From Phycisphaerales bacterium UBA2396 (lineage in GTDB: Bacteria > Planctomycetota > Phycisphaerae > Phycisphaerales > UBA1924), in NCBI GenBank assembly GCA_002343325.1, contig DDSG01000009.1, positions 4,634 to 17,374 on the forward strand: 12,741 bases of DNA, written 5' to 3'. Made by a program: the position numbers and the translations under genes. The notes below the pieces were generated by a model. It was given only the letters and a program-made list of their open reading frames with translations. It was not told the origin of the DNA and searched no databases. This document shows, one piece after another, positions 1 through 6,043 of this stretch (its first letter is position 1; every line of letters begins with the position of its first letter).

Positions 1-900
1 ATCTGGGTGCTCGGCAACCACCGCCTGATGTGCGGCGACTCGTCCAAGCCCGAGGACCTGGACCGTCTGCTTGATGGCCAGCCGATCCATCTCGTGAACA
101 CGGACCCGCCGTACAACGTGAAGGTCGAGCCCCGCTCGAACAACGCGATCGTCGCCGGCCTGAGTTCGTTCGCGCTGCCCGGCAAGGCAGACCAGCACGA
201 CCAGCAGAGCGCCGACCTCAACCGCTACCCGGAGAAGAGCCGCGCTACGCACAAGAAGCTCCGGGCCAAGGACCGGCCGCTGGCCAACGACTTCGTGTCC
301 GATGACGAGTTCGACCGCCTGCTCGCGGCGTGGTTCGGGAACATCACCCGCGTGCTCATCCCCGGCGGCACCTTCTACATCTGGGGCGGCTACGCCAACT
401 GCGGTAACTACCCGCCAGTGCTGAAGCGCTGCGAGCTCTACTTCGCCCAGGCGATCATCTGGATCAAGGAGCACCCCGTCCTAACCCGCAAGGACTTCAT
501 GGGCAACCATGAGTGGTGCTTCTACGGCTGGAAGGAAGGCGCGGCGCACCGCTTCTTCGGCCCGGCCAACGTGCCCGACACCTGGTCGATCAAGAAGGTC
601 AACCCGCAGAGCATGGTCCACCTCACGGAGAAGCCCGTGGAGCTCGCGCGGCGGGCGATCGAGTTCTCATCGCGCCCCGGCGAGAACGTGCTCGATCTCT
701 TCGGCGGGAGCGGCTCCACGCTTATCGGCGCGGAGATGACCGGGCGGCATGCGTTCCTCATGGAGCTCGACGCGCTCTACTGCGATGTCATCGTGCAGCG
801 CTGGGAGAAGTTCACAGGCCGCAAGGCGGAGCGACTCCCGGCAAAGGGTGTGGCCGAAGAGAAAGCCGCGACGGGCGTCGCGGCTGGGAGCAAGGCGTGA
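1..900 (+). CDS. DNA methyltransferase, beta class (N6-adenine/N4-cytosine), 5'-truncated by the window
   Basis: Transfers a methyl group from S-adenosylmethionine to adenine or cytosine-N4 in DNA. The frame is open from base 1, so the gene starts upstream and 299 C-terminal residues are visible. The catalytic motif DPPYNV is at visible residues 35-40, and the SAM-binding motif LDLFGGSGST lies C-terminal to it at 231-240. That order, catalytic first, defines the beta class (N6_N4_Mtase family). HLTEKPVELARRAI just before the SAM motif is also typical. The opening residues (WVLGNHRLMCGDS) match the junction that in many phage enzymes follows an N-terminal ParB-like domain, so such a domain probably lies off-window (inference). 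The GTG at position 7 falls inside this junction and is unlikely to be the true start. The recognition sequence cannot be read from the protein. The stop at 898-900 faces a converging gene 8 bp away, with no terminator between them. Confidence 0.93.
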   Translation: MWVLGNHRLMCGDSSKPEDLDRLLDGQPIHLVNTDPPYNVKVEPRSNNAIVAGLSSFALPGKADQHDQQSADLNRYPEKSRATHKKLRAKDRPLANDFVSDDEFDRLLAAWFGNITRVLIPGGTFYIWGGYANCGNYPPVLKRCELYFAQAIIWIKEHPVLTRKDFMGNHEWCFYGWKEGAAHRFFGPANVPDTWSIKKVNPQSMVHLTEKPVELARRAIEFSSRPGENVLDLFGGSGSTLIGAEMTGRHAFLMELDALYCDVIVQRWEKFTGRKAERLPAKGVAEEKAATGVAAGSKA

Positions 901-908
901 TGAACGCC

Positions 909-1157
909 TCACTCGTCGAGGTTCGGGAGCGGGCCGTCGGTCGCTTCGTCCCATTCAAAAGCGTAGCGCTCGGCGATGTCTTCGAGGTCGTGATCGGTCA
1001 GGTAGTCGGCCGTCTTGCGCTCTTGGCAGGCGGCGACTGCCCGCGCCAAGTCCGTCCACTCCTCAATGGTGAGCATCTGGTCCTGCCTCGCGCCGAGAAG
1101 GTAGAGCGCGGCCTGCAGGACGGCCTCGAGTTGGTTTTGGGTGGGCGCGGCAGGCAC
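909..1157 (-). CDS. Small acidic hypothetical protein (82 aa)
   Basis: Not recognised. The GTG start at 1157 is preceded by GGGAG with eight bases between, and it begins 3 bp beyond the stop of the HARE-HTH gene, so the two are probably co-translated. The product is soluble, with no membrane segment, and is predicted mainly helical. Residues about 8-22 are hydrophobic-helical (LEAVLQAALYLLGA), and the C-terminal third is rich in Asp and Glu (YLTDHDLEDIAERYAFEWDE). It is the last gene of the leftward run. An acidic small protein in a phage accessory block could be a regulator or anti-host protein, but nothing in the sequence supports a specific role. Confidence 0.68.
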   Translation of the reverse strand: MPAAPTQNQLEAVLQAALYLLGARQDQMLTIEEWTDLARAVAACQERKTADYLTDHDLEDIAERYAFEWDEATDGPLPNLDE

Positions 1158-1160
1158 GGC

Positions 1161-1691
1161 TCAGGCTCCCTTCCCCGCGACGAAGACGCCGCGCTCGTGC
1201 TTCTTGAACCTGGACGCCGTGCCCTTGGCGGCGATCTCGCGGATGATGGCGGCGTAGAGAGTGGCCTCGGGCGTCTTCCCTCCGGGGCTCGTCCACAGGC
1301 CCTTGGCCTCCATCGCGGCGATCATCTCCTTGGCCCGCATCGGCACCTCGCTCGCGGCGAGCACCTGCGCCGCCGCGTCGAGCGCGCTGACGCGCTTGGG
1401 CTTCTTCTCCTTGACAGCCTTCGTCTTGGGGGCCTTGTCACCCTTGGCCTTCGTGCCCTTGGTAGCCGCCCCAAGGCTCGCGTTGTTGGCGACCTCTTTC
1501 TCGCTGGGGACCTCGTGGTCCTGCTTCCCGCCCGCCAACCGGTCGTTGATCTCGGCGAGCGCCGCTTTGCGGAGGCGCTCCGTACTCGACGCGGTGGCGT
1601 CGGCCTTGCGCTTGGGGATGCGCTTGCCGCCTGGCCCGACGGCTCGCTTCATCGCGGGGGTGCTGCTGGACTTCTTCGTCTTCGTGCTCAT
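1161..1691 (-). CDS. HARE-HTH winged-helix domain protein with a lysine-rich N-terminus (176 aa)
   Basis: Residues about 100-173 (from SALDAAAQVLAAS to RFKKHERGVFVAG) match the HB1/ASXL/restriction-endonuclease HTH pattern: a helix introducing AAAQVLA, then M-K-E-M-I-A-A-M-E-KGLW, a TPEATLYAAIIREI helix, and a final F-K-GVF strand. The first 100 residues are basic and low in complexity (Lys, Ala, Ser, Thr), likely a disordered, histone-tail-like DNA-binding region. The family is thought to bind DNA and has been linked to recognition of modified DNA. A methyltransferase next door makes a link to DNA modification plausible (inference). Two ATGs, at 1697 and 1691, are in frame. GGAG lies directly against the first but six bases before the second, so 1691 is the better start. 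The other possibility is a nucleoid-associated or RNA-polymerase-delta-like protein. Confidence 0.8.
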   Translation of the reverse strand: MSTKTKKSSSTPAMKRAVGPGGKRIPKRKADATASSTERLRKAALAEINDRLAGGKQDHEVPSEKEVANNASLGAATKGTKAKGDKAPKTKAVKEKKPKRVSALDAAAQVLAASEVPMRAKEMIAAMEAKGLWTSPGGKTPEATLYAAIIREIAAKGTASRFKKHERGVFVAGKGA

Positions 1692-1784
1692 GGTCATCTC
1701 CGAACTGGGGGTTGGGTCTCCCGTCGCACTCTGCGGCGGGGAAGCGTGGCCATCGCGGTTCCCCGCGACGCCGCGTGGGGCGGG

Positions 1785-2036
1785 TCAGCGGCTCTGCACG
1801 ATGCTGATCTGGAACTCGGAGCCGTCCTCCATCCGCAGGACCAGCCCCTTGTTGCTCGTGAGCAACTGCACGCCGTCGAAGGTGTCCGCGTGGGCCAGGC
1901 CTTCGGCCTCGCTCACCATGTCGCGGGCGATGTCGGCCAGCGCGATGTCGTCGTCTTCGCCTTCGATCTCTTCGCGGGCGTCGAGGAGTTTTTGGATCAG
2001 GGACAGCAGCGTGTTCTGCATTTCGATCTCGTTCAT
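1785..2036 (-). CDS. Small acidic hypothetical protein (83 aa)
   Basis: Not recognised. AAGGAG lies seven bases before the ATG at 2036. The N-terminal half is an acidic amphipathic helix (MQNTLLSLIQKLLDAREEIEGEDDD), followed by a second helix and a C-terminal strand-rich segment (VQLLTSNKGLVLRMEDGSEF). The gene is in the leftward run, 27 bp after the stop of the preceding gene. The 93-bp gap to the next start holds a GC-rich stem (CGCGG/CCGCG) and another copy of the GGAGAC leader motif. High G/C at third positions and a good ribosome-binding site make it a likely real gene. Function unknown. Confidence 0.66.
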   Translation of the reverse strand: MNEIEMQNTLLSLIQKLLDAREEIEGEDDDIALADIARDMVSEAEGLAHADTFDGVQLLTSNKGLVLRMEDGSEFQISIVQSR

Positions 2037-2063
2037 GGCGGGTCTCCTTGGTGGCGCGGGCGT

Positions 2064-2348
2064 TCAGCATCCCGCGATGCGTTCGATCTCGTTGAGGACG
2101 TCGTGGACCATCGAGTTGGTGGCGGCTGCCTGTCCCCGGGCGTCCCGCCCATAGACGTGCTTGGCCACCTCGGCGGCCTTCGCGTAGCGGGCCTCGCGGC
2201 TCTCGTCGCGGCGGAACTCGGCGATGACCTTGTCGACGCGGCCTTGCGCTCGGCTCATGCGGACCACGCTCGCGGTCGCGCCGTCGGTCGTGGCTCGCAC
2301 CGTGATGTCTTCCTCGGTGCCCTCGATGACGATGTGCTTGATCTTCAT
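2064..2348 (-). CDS. Hypothetical protein (94 aa)
   Basis: Not recognised. GGAG lies seven bases before the ATG at 2348, inside a leader repeated upstream of the next gene. The first 30 residues look like paired beta strands (MKIKHIVIEGTEEDITVRA...ASVVRM). The rest is helical and charged (RVDKVIAEFRRDESREARYAKAAEVAKHVYG...). No cysteine pairs, signal peptide or membrane segment are seen. Beta followed by helices with many Arg residues is common in small phage DNA-associated proteins, but that is not enough to assign a function. Confidence 0.68.
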   Translation of the reverse strand: MKIKHIVIEGTEEDITVRATTDGATASVVRMSRAQGRVDKVIAEFRRDESREARYAKAAEVAKHVYGRDARGQAAATNSMVHDVLNEIERIAGC

Positions 2349-2369
2349 GCCATGTCTCCGTGGTGGCGG

Positions 2370-2639
2370 TCATTCGGCGTCGTTCAGAAATGCCTCGACG
2401 TGCTCGGGATCCATGTTGCTGAGGAAGCCGACCAGGTCGATCAGGTCGCTGCGGACCTTCCCGAGGCTTCCCGCAAAGCCCCAGTTGCGCGGGTCGGCCT
2501 TCGCCCCCTCGGCGTGCTTGTCGAGTTCCATCTGCAGCACGTCCATCAGGCGGGCGATGTCGTTCCGCCGGGTGGCGTACGTCTCAGCGGCGGTGGGTTG
2601 CTGGGGGGCGGGTGTGCGGTTGTGTTTGCGGGTGGTCAT
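2370..2639 (-). CDS. Hypothetical helical protein (89 aa)
   Basis: Not recognised. AGGAG lies seven bases before the ATG at 2639. A polar, basic N-terminal tail (TTRKHNRTPAPQQPT) is followed by long helices: ARRNDIARLMDVLQMELDKHAE, then LGKVRSDLIDLVGFLSNMDPEHVEAFLND. The product is soluble, with an acidic C-terminus. It is the second gene of the leftward run, and its stop is 21 bp before the next start. A 10-bp-stem hairpin separates it from the first gene of the run. Confidence 0.66.
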   Translation of the reverse strand: MTTRKHNRTPAPQQPTAAETYATRRNDIARLMDVLQMELDKHAEGAKADPRNWGFAGSLGKVRSDLIDLVGFLSNMDPEHVEAFLNDAE

Positions 2640-2678
2640 CTACTTGCTCCTATGCGTTGGTGTGGTCCGTTGAACACA

Positions 2679-2701
2679 GAAGCCCGCGTTGCGCGGGCTT
2701 C
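2679..2701 (-). terminator. Intercistronic hairpin, possible terminator or attenuator
   Basis: Perfect 10-bp inverted repeat GAAGCCCGCG / CGCGGGCTTC with a 3-base loop. Read leftward, it overlaps the stop codon of the first gene of the run (2700-2702) and is followed by TGTGTTC rather than a clear T-run. It could be an inefficient intrinsic terminator, an attenuator that lowers expression of the five downstream genes, or an RNA 3'-end stabiliser. The stem is certain; the role is inferred. Confidence 0.5.
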
Positions 2702-3020
2702 AGGTGGTCGGCAGTTCGGGGTTGCGGGGGCTGGTCTGTGCCTCCTCGCGTGCGGCCTCGCGGGCCGCGTCGCCTCGTCCTTGGCGGTATCCGGTGTGCA
2801 GGCCTTCGCGGTAGCCGGCCTCGAAGGCGTGGCGGACCAGGTCGCGGATCGACCACACCGGGATCTCGTGGAAGTCGAGGCTGTCGCTCTTGCGGGTCGC
2901 GAGCGTCTCCAGCAGCAGTTCGACCTTGGCCCATTCCATCTCGGCATCGAGGGCCTTCTGCTTGCTGATCCCGTCGAGGCTGGGCTTGGTGTTCTTTCTG
3001 GCGTTCTGCGGGGCGTTCAT
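2700..3020 (-). CDS. Hypothetical helical protein, first gene of the leftward run (106 aa)
   Basis: Not recognised. The frame stays open to an ATG at 3158, but the ATG at 3020 is preferred because GGAG lies nine bases upstream, and the upstream extension would run through the repeats of the intergenic region. A basic N-terminal tail (MNAPQNARKNTKPS) is followed by helices (KQKALDAEMEWAKVELLLETLATRKS, then VWSIRDLVRHAFEAGYREGLHTGY) and an Arg/Glu/Ala-rich C-terminus. No membrane segment is seen. As promoter-proximal gene of a run diverging from the packaging operon it could be regulatory, but no HTH is evident. Confidence 0.62.
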   Translation of the reverse strand: MNAPQNARKNTKPSLDGISKQKALDAEMEWAKVELLLETLATRKSDSLDFHEIPVWSIRDLVRHAFEAGYREGLHTGYRQGRGDAAREAAREEAQTSPRNPELPTT

Positions 3021-3095
3021 GTTCGTGGTCTCCGTCGCGGGTGCTTGCCCCGCGTTGTGACACATGAAGCCATGACATTCGCCACGAGGCAAGGC

Positions 3096-3110
3096 AAACC
3101 GCAGCGGTTT
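3096..3110. repeat. 15-bp palindrome AAACCGCAGCGGTTT
   Basis: Perfect inverted repeat with 7-bp arms around a single central A. Allowing one bulged C at 3111, the arms extend by GGC (3093-3095) pairing with GCC (3112-3114). This is suitable as a repressor operator, or as the dyad at a cos cleavage site. It sits 18 bp before the first 13-bp direct repeat. Confidence 0.6.
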
Positions 3111-3127
3111 CGCCGTCATTCCGCGAC

Positions 3128-3161
3128 ATGTGGGCAACTGCGTCCGCGATGTGGGCAACTG
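3128..3161 (+). repeat. Two 13-bp direct repeats (ATGTGGGCAACTG), 21-bp period
   Basis: Identical copies at 3128-3140 and 3149-3161. Each is preceded by CCGCGA or similar, so the true repeat may be longer. A 21-bp period puts both copies on the same face of the helix, as expected for a dimeric DNA-binding protein. The second copy ends just before the ribosome-binding site of the small terminase-like gene. Confidence 0.7.
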
Positions 3162-3178
3162 TGCGCGGGAGGTCCGCG

Positions 3179-3448
3179 ATGACTCCCGAACACGCGCCTA
3201 GTTCCGGGCCCCACGGCGCATCGGGACAGGGAACCTCCCGGCTCAACCCCGCCGCGCTTGGCGTCGCGGACGCCGCCCGCGTGCTCACGCGCATCGGGGG
3301 AGCAAGCGGCAAGCCCATCACCGAGGAGATGCTCCGCGCCGACATCGACGCGGGCGCGCCGACGAACGCGAACGGCACGATCAATCTCGTGCACTACGCG
3401 GCTTGGCTCGTGAAGGAGATGTCTGTGGGGGGTGCTGGTGGCGATTGA
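3179..3448 (+). CDS. Small terminase-like DNA-binding protein (89 aa)
   Basis: Probable DNA-recognition subunit of the packaging machine. The ATG at 3179 is chosen because GGAGG ends six bases upstream; an upstream ATG at 3128 would translate the direct repeats. Residues about 22-79 (RLNPAALGVADAARVL ... TINLVHYAAWLV) resemble residues about 9-63 of the large terminase encoded next (QLKPGELARLLN ... KVDLFRYVAWLV): the same Leu-x-Pro start, similar spacing, and a closing hydrophobic-Y-x-AWLV motif. Gene position, just before the large terminase and overlapping it by 17 bp, matches a small terminase. What is seen is the shared domain and the synteny. The small-terminase role is inference; a packaging-linked regulator is the alternative. 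Confidence 0.62.
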   Translation: MTPEHAPSSGPHGASGQGTSRLNPAALGVADAARVLTRIGGASGKPITEEMLRADIDAGAPTNANGTINLVHYAAWLVKEMSVGGAGGD

Positions 3449-5741
3449 CCCGCGCCAACTCAAGCCCGGTGAACTCGCGCGGCTGCTCAACAGCACGCCG
3501 CTGGGCGAGGTGATCAGCGAGCGGCAGCTCCATCGGCATCGCACTCGCGCGGGGTTCCGCGTCGCGGCCGACGGCGATGCGGGCAAGGTCGATCTCTTCC
3601 GCTACGTGGCGTGGCTGGTGACGACGCGGCACGAGGCGTTGGCCGAGGCGGCTCGCACGCCCGGGGAGGGGGTGGGGCTCACGGGCTACGAGGCGATGAA
3701 GGAGCGGGCTCGGCTCCGCAACGCCATGCTCTCGCTCTCGGGACGCGACATCGGCGACCTGCCTCCCGTCGCTGACCCAGTGCGACGTGCCCGGGCCGCG
3801 AAGGACTTCCGGTACTTCTGCGAGACGTACTTCGGGCAGACCTTCCATCTGAAGTGGTCCGACGACCACCTGAAGGTCATCGCCAAGATCGAGCAGGCGG
3901 TGCTGGACGGCGGGCTGTTTGCGATGGCGATGCCACGCGGGTCGGGCAAGACGAGCCTGTGCGAGGTGGCGTGCCTGTGGGCGCTGCTCTACGGGCACCG
4001 GGAGTTCGTGGCGCTAATCGGCTCGGACGAGGAGCACGCGGCGGGGATGCTCGAGTCGATCAAGGCGGAGCTGGAGAACAGCGAGATCCTCGGGGCGGAC
4101 TTCCCAGAGGTCTGCCATCCCATCCGGTCTCTCGAGGGCATCCACCAGCGGGCGTCGGGCCAGCTCTACCAGGGGAAGCAGACGCACATCGGCTGGACAG
4201 CCCGGGAAATCGTGCTGCCGACCATCCCGGGCTCGGCGGCGTCGGGCGCGATCATCCGCGTCGCCGGGATCACCGGCCGCATCCGGGGCATGAAGCACAA
4301 GCGCGTCGATGGCGTGAGCGTCCGGCCATCGCTTGTGCTCATCGATGATCCCCAGACCGACGAGAGTGCCCGGTCGCCCTCGCAGTGCGCCAACCGCGAA
4401 CGGATCCTCGCCGGCGCAATCCTGGGGTTGGCTGGCCCGGGCCGGAAGATCGCTGGGCTGATGACGCTGACGGTCGTCCGGCCCGACGACCTGGCCGACC
4501 GCATTCTCGATCGGGACAAGCACCCGCAGTGGCAAGGCGAGCGGACCAAGATGGTGTACTCGTTCCCCAACGCAGACCGCTTGTGGGCCGAGTACGCCCG
4601 GCTGCGTGCCGAGGGGCTTAAGGCCGACCGGGGCGGAGCGGAGGCGACCGCGTTCTACAAGACCCATCGCGCGGAGATGGACACGGGGGCGGTCATCGCT
4701 TGGCCCGAGCGATTCAACCACGACGAACTGTCCGCCGTGCAGCACGCCATGAACCTGCGGCTGCAGAACGAGGCGGCGTTCTTCGCCGAGTACCAGAACG
4801 AACCGCTGCCGGAAGTCGAGGTCGCCGACGACCTGCTGAGCGCCGACCAGATCGCCGCCAAGGTGAACGGTCACGCCCGCGGGCTTGTACCGCTCGGTTG
4901 CTCGCACCTGACGATGTTCGTGGACGTGCAGGGCAAGGCGCTGTTTTACCTGGTGGCCGCGTGGGAGGACGACTTCACGGGGCACGTCATCGACTACGGC
5001 ACCGAGCCGGACCAGAAGCAGCCCCCCGGGTCGTACTTCACGCTCCGGGACATCACGCGGACGCTCGGGGCCGCTTCTCCCCGTGCTGGTGTCGAGGGTG
5101 CGATCTACGGCGGGCTTGAGCGGCTCATAGATGCGACGGTTGCTCGCGAGTGGCGGCGGGACGACGGCGCGATGGTGCGGATCGACCGCTGCCTGATCGA
5201 CGCCAACTGGGGATCATCCACGGATGTGGTCTACCAGTTCTGTCGCCAGAGCCCGCACGCCAGCGTACTGACGCCCAGCCACGGCCGCTATGTCGGCGCG
5301 AGCAGTCTGCCTTTCAGCGACTACAAGCGCAAGCGGGGCGAGCGGGTCGGGCTGAACTGGCGCGTCCCGGTGGTCACCGGCAAACGAGCCGTGCGGCACG
5401 TGCTCTTCGACACGAACTTCTGGAAGTCGTTCGTGCATGCGCGGCTGGCAGTGCCCATGGGCGACCCGGGAGGGCTGTCATTGTTCGGCCACAAGCCGGA
5501 GCTCCACCGCCTGCTGGCCGAGCACTTGACGAGCGAGTATCGGGTGCGGACCGAGGGACGTGGACGCACCGTCGACGAGTGGAAGCTTCGTGTTGAGGGT
5601 CTCGACAACCACTGGCTGGACTGCCTGGTCGGCTGCGCTGTGGCGGCGTCGATGGAGGGGGCGGTGCTCTTCGGGACGGACGCGAAGGTGGTCGCGCGGC
5701 CGCGGCTCAAGCTCTCGGCTTTGAAGGAGCGGACGCGATGA
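3432..5741 (+). CDS. terL: Phage terminase large subunit, GpA type, with extra N-terminal domain (769 aa)
   Basis: ATP-driven motor and nuclease that packages phage DNA through the portal. Walker A is MPRGSGKT (residues 167-174) and Walker B is LVLIDD (301-306), followed by GLMTLTV (342-348) as the likely coupling motif. The RNase-H-like nuclease begins at MFVDVQ (Asp498); Asp590 in CLIDANWGSS and Asp730 in HWLDCLVGC complete the expected acidic triad. FVDVQ followed by the A-W strand is typical of lambda gpA-type enzymes, whose usual length is about 640-700 residues. The excess here is mostly an N-terminal domain (about 5-65) like the preceding small protein. The GTG start at 3432 is uncertain: AAGGAG lies 13 bases upstream, so translation may depend on coupling to the overlapping upstream gene. 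It ends with an ATGA overlap into the next gene. Confidence 0.95.
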   Translation: MLVAIDPRQLKPGELARLLNSTPLGEVISERQLHRHRTRAGFRVAADGDAGKVDLFRYVAWLVTTRHEALAEAARTPGEGVGLTGYEAMKERARLRNAMLSLSGRDIGDLPPVADPVRRARAAKDFRYFCETYFGQTFHLKWSDDHLKVIAKIEQAVLDGGLFAMAMPRGSGKTSLCEVACLWALLYGHREFVALIGSDEEHAAGMLESIKAELENSEILGADFPEVCHPIRSLEGIHQRASGQLYQGKQTHIGWTAREIVLPTIPGSAASGAIIRVAGITGRIRGMKHKRVDGVSVRPSLVLIDDPQTDESARSPSQCANRERILAGAILGLAGPGRKIAGLMTLTVVRPDDLADRILDRDKHPQWQGERTKMVYSFPNADRLWAEYARLRAEGLKADRGGAEATAFYKTHRAEMDTGAVIAWPERFNHDELSAVQHAMNLRLQNEAAFFAEYQNEPLPEVEVADDLLSADQIAAKVNGHARGLVPLGCSHLTMFVDVQGKALFYLVAAWEDDFTGHVIDYGTEPDQKQPPGSYFTLRDITRTLGAASPRAGVEGAIYGGLERLIDATVAREWRRDDGAMVRIDRCLIDANWGSSTDVVYQFCRQSPHASVLTPSHGRYVGASSLPFSDYKRKRGERVGLNWRVPVVTGKRAVRHVLFDTNFWKSFVHARLAVPMGDPGGLSLFGHKPELHRLLAEHLTSEYRVRTEGRGRTVDEWKLRVEGLDNHWLDCLVGCAVAASMEGAVLFGTDAKVVARPRLKLSALKERTR

Positions 5742-5920
5742 ATGCAAAGCCGCCGCCAAAGCAGGATGTCAAGCCCAAGGGCATCGTCTGCCCGACCTGC
5801 GGGTGTTGCCACTTCGAGGTCGTCTACACCCGCGCGACCCCGGTCGGCACGATCCGCCGTCGACGACAGTGCCGTCACTGCGGGCGACGTGTCACGACGA
5901 GCGAGCGGCTGGGGGCTTGA
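5738..5920 (+). CDS. NrdR-like stand-alone zinc ribbon protein (60 aa)
   Basis: Residues 17-56 match the zinc-ribbon head of the transcriptional repressor NrdR: CPTC (Cys18, Cys21), a beta hairpin with VYTR, then the hallmark GTIRRRRQCRHCGRRVTTSER with Cys45 and Cys48. NrdR itself is about 150 residues with an ATP-cone after this ribbon; here the protein stops right after it, so nucleotide sensing cannot occur. The ribbon probably binds nucleic acid or a packaging or transcription protein. Cys23 and Cys24 are additional. The start overlaps the terminase stop (ATGA), so it is translationally coupled and belongs to the late operon. The zinc ribbon is seen directly; the role (late-gene regulator or packaging accessory) is unknown. 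Confidence 0.85.
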   Translation: MNAKPPPKQDVKPKGIVCPTCGCCHFEVVYTRATPVGTIRRRRQCRHCGRRVTTSERLGA

Positions 5921-6043
5921 GTGACCATCTGGTTCTACCGGTGGAACAGATCGTCGAGAACCTCGATGCGGCGCGGGCAGATGGCCCGGCCGCTGCATAG
6001 GGGACACCTAGAGGCCGCGCTGTGCGGCCCGTGAGGTGAACCT
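5921..6043 (+). other. Intergenic spacer with hairpin and ambiguous micro-ORFs
   Basis: The only notable gap in the late operon (123 bp). It holds a 6-bp stem GGCCGC/GCGGCC with a 5-base loop at 6013-6029, ending just before the ribosome-binding site of the next gene. Two overlapping micro-ORFs exist: a TTG start at 5917 (27 codons, to 6000) and a GTG at 5921 (37 codons, to 6034). Neither has a clear ribosome-binding site nor a recognisable product, so neither is called. The hairpin may modulate translation of the gpW-like gene or be an RNA-processing site. Confidence 0.4.

Larger units (their letters stand above)
3021..3178. promoter_or_regulatory. Divergent intergenic region: promoter/operator, possibly also a cos or terminase-binding region
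   Basis: This 158-bp gap separates the leftward accessory genes from the rightward packaging operon and must serve both. It contains a 15-bp palindrome at 3096-3110, two 13-bp direct repeats at 3128-3161, and a GC-rich stem (CGCGGG/CCCGCG, 3036-3054) in the leader of the leftward run. No convincing -35/-10 pair for a housekeeping sigma factor is seen on either strand. In lambda-like phages the terminase-binding cosB repeats and cosN lie just before the small terminase gene, which is exactly this position; the assignment is inference. Confidence 0.5.

Noticed and set aside
1438..2373. 311-codon minus-strand open frame
   Set aside because: Arg/His/Pro-rich shadow in another frame of the HARE-HTH gene and its two upstream neighbours; no domain and no ribosome-binding site.
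3021..3158. N-terminal extension of the 106-aa leftward protein to ATG 3158
   Set aside because: It would translate the palindrome and the upstream direct repeat, and has no better ribosome-binding site than ATG 3020.
513..3182. 889-codon open frame on the plus strand through the leftward gene block
   Set aside because: It overlaps six minus-strand genes that each have ribosome-binding sites. Its product has no recognisable domain and is repetitive in Gly, Arg, Leu and Val, as expected for antisense of GC-rich genes.
4014..4985. 323-codon minus-strand open frame inside the large terminase gene
   Set aside because: Antisense shadow of a confidently identified terminase; a high-GC artefact.
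5917..6034. Micro-ORFs (TTG 5917, 27 codons; GTG 5921, 37 codons) after the zinc ribbon gene
   Set aside because: They overlap each other in different frames, lack clear ribosome-binding sites and have no recognisable products, so neither can be supported.
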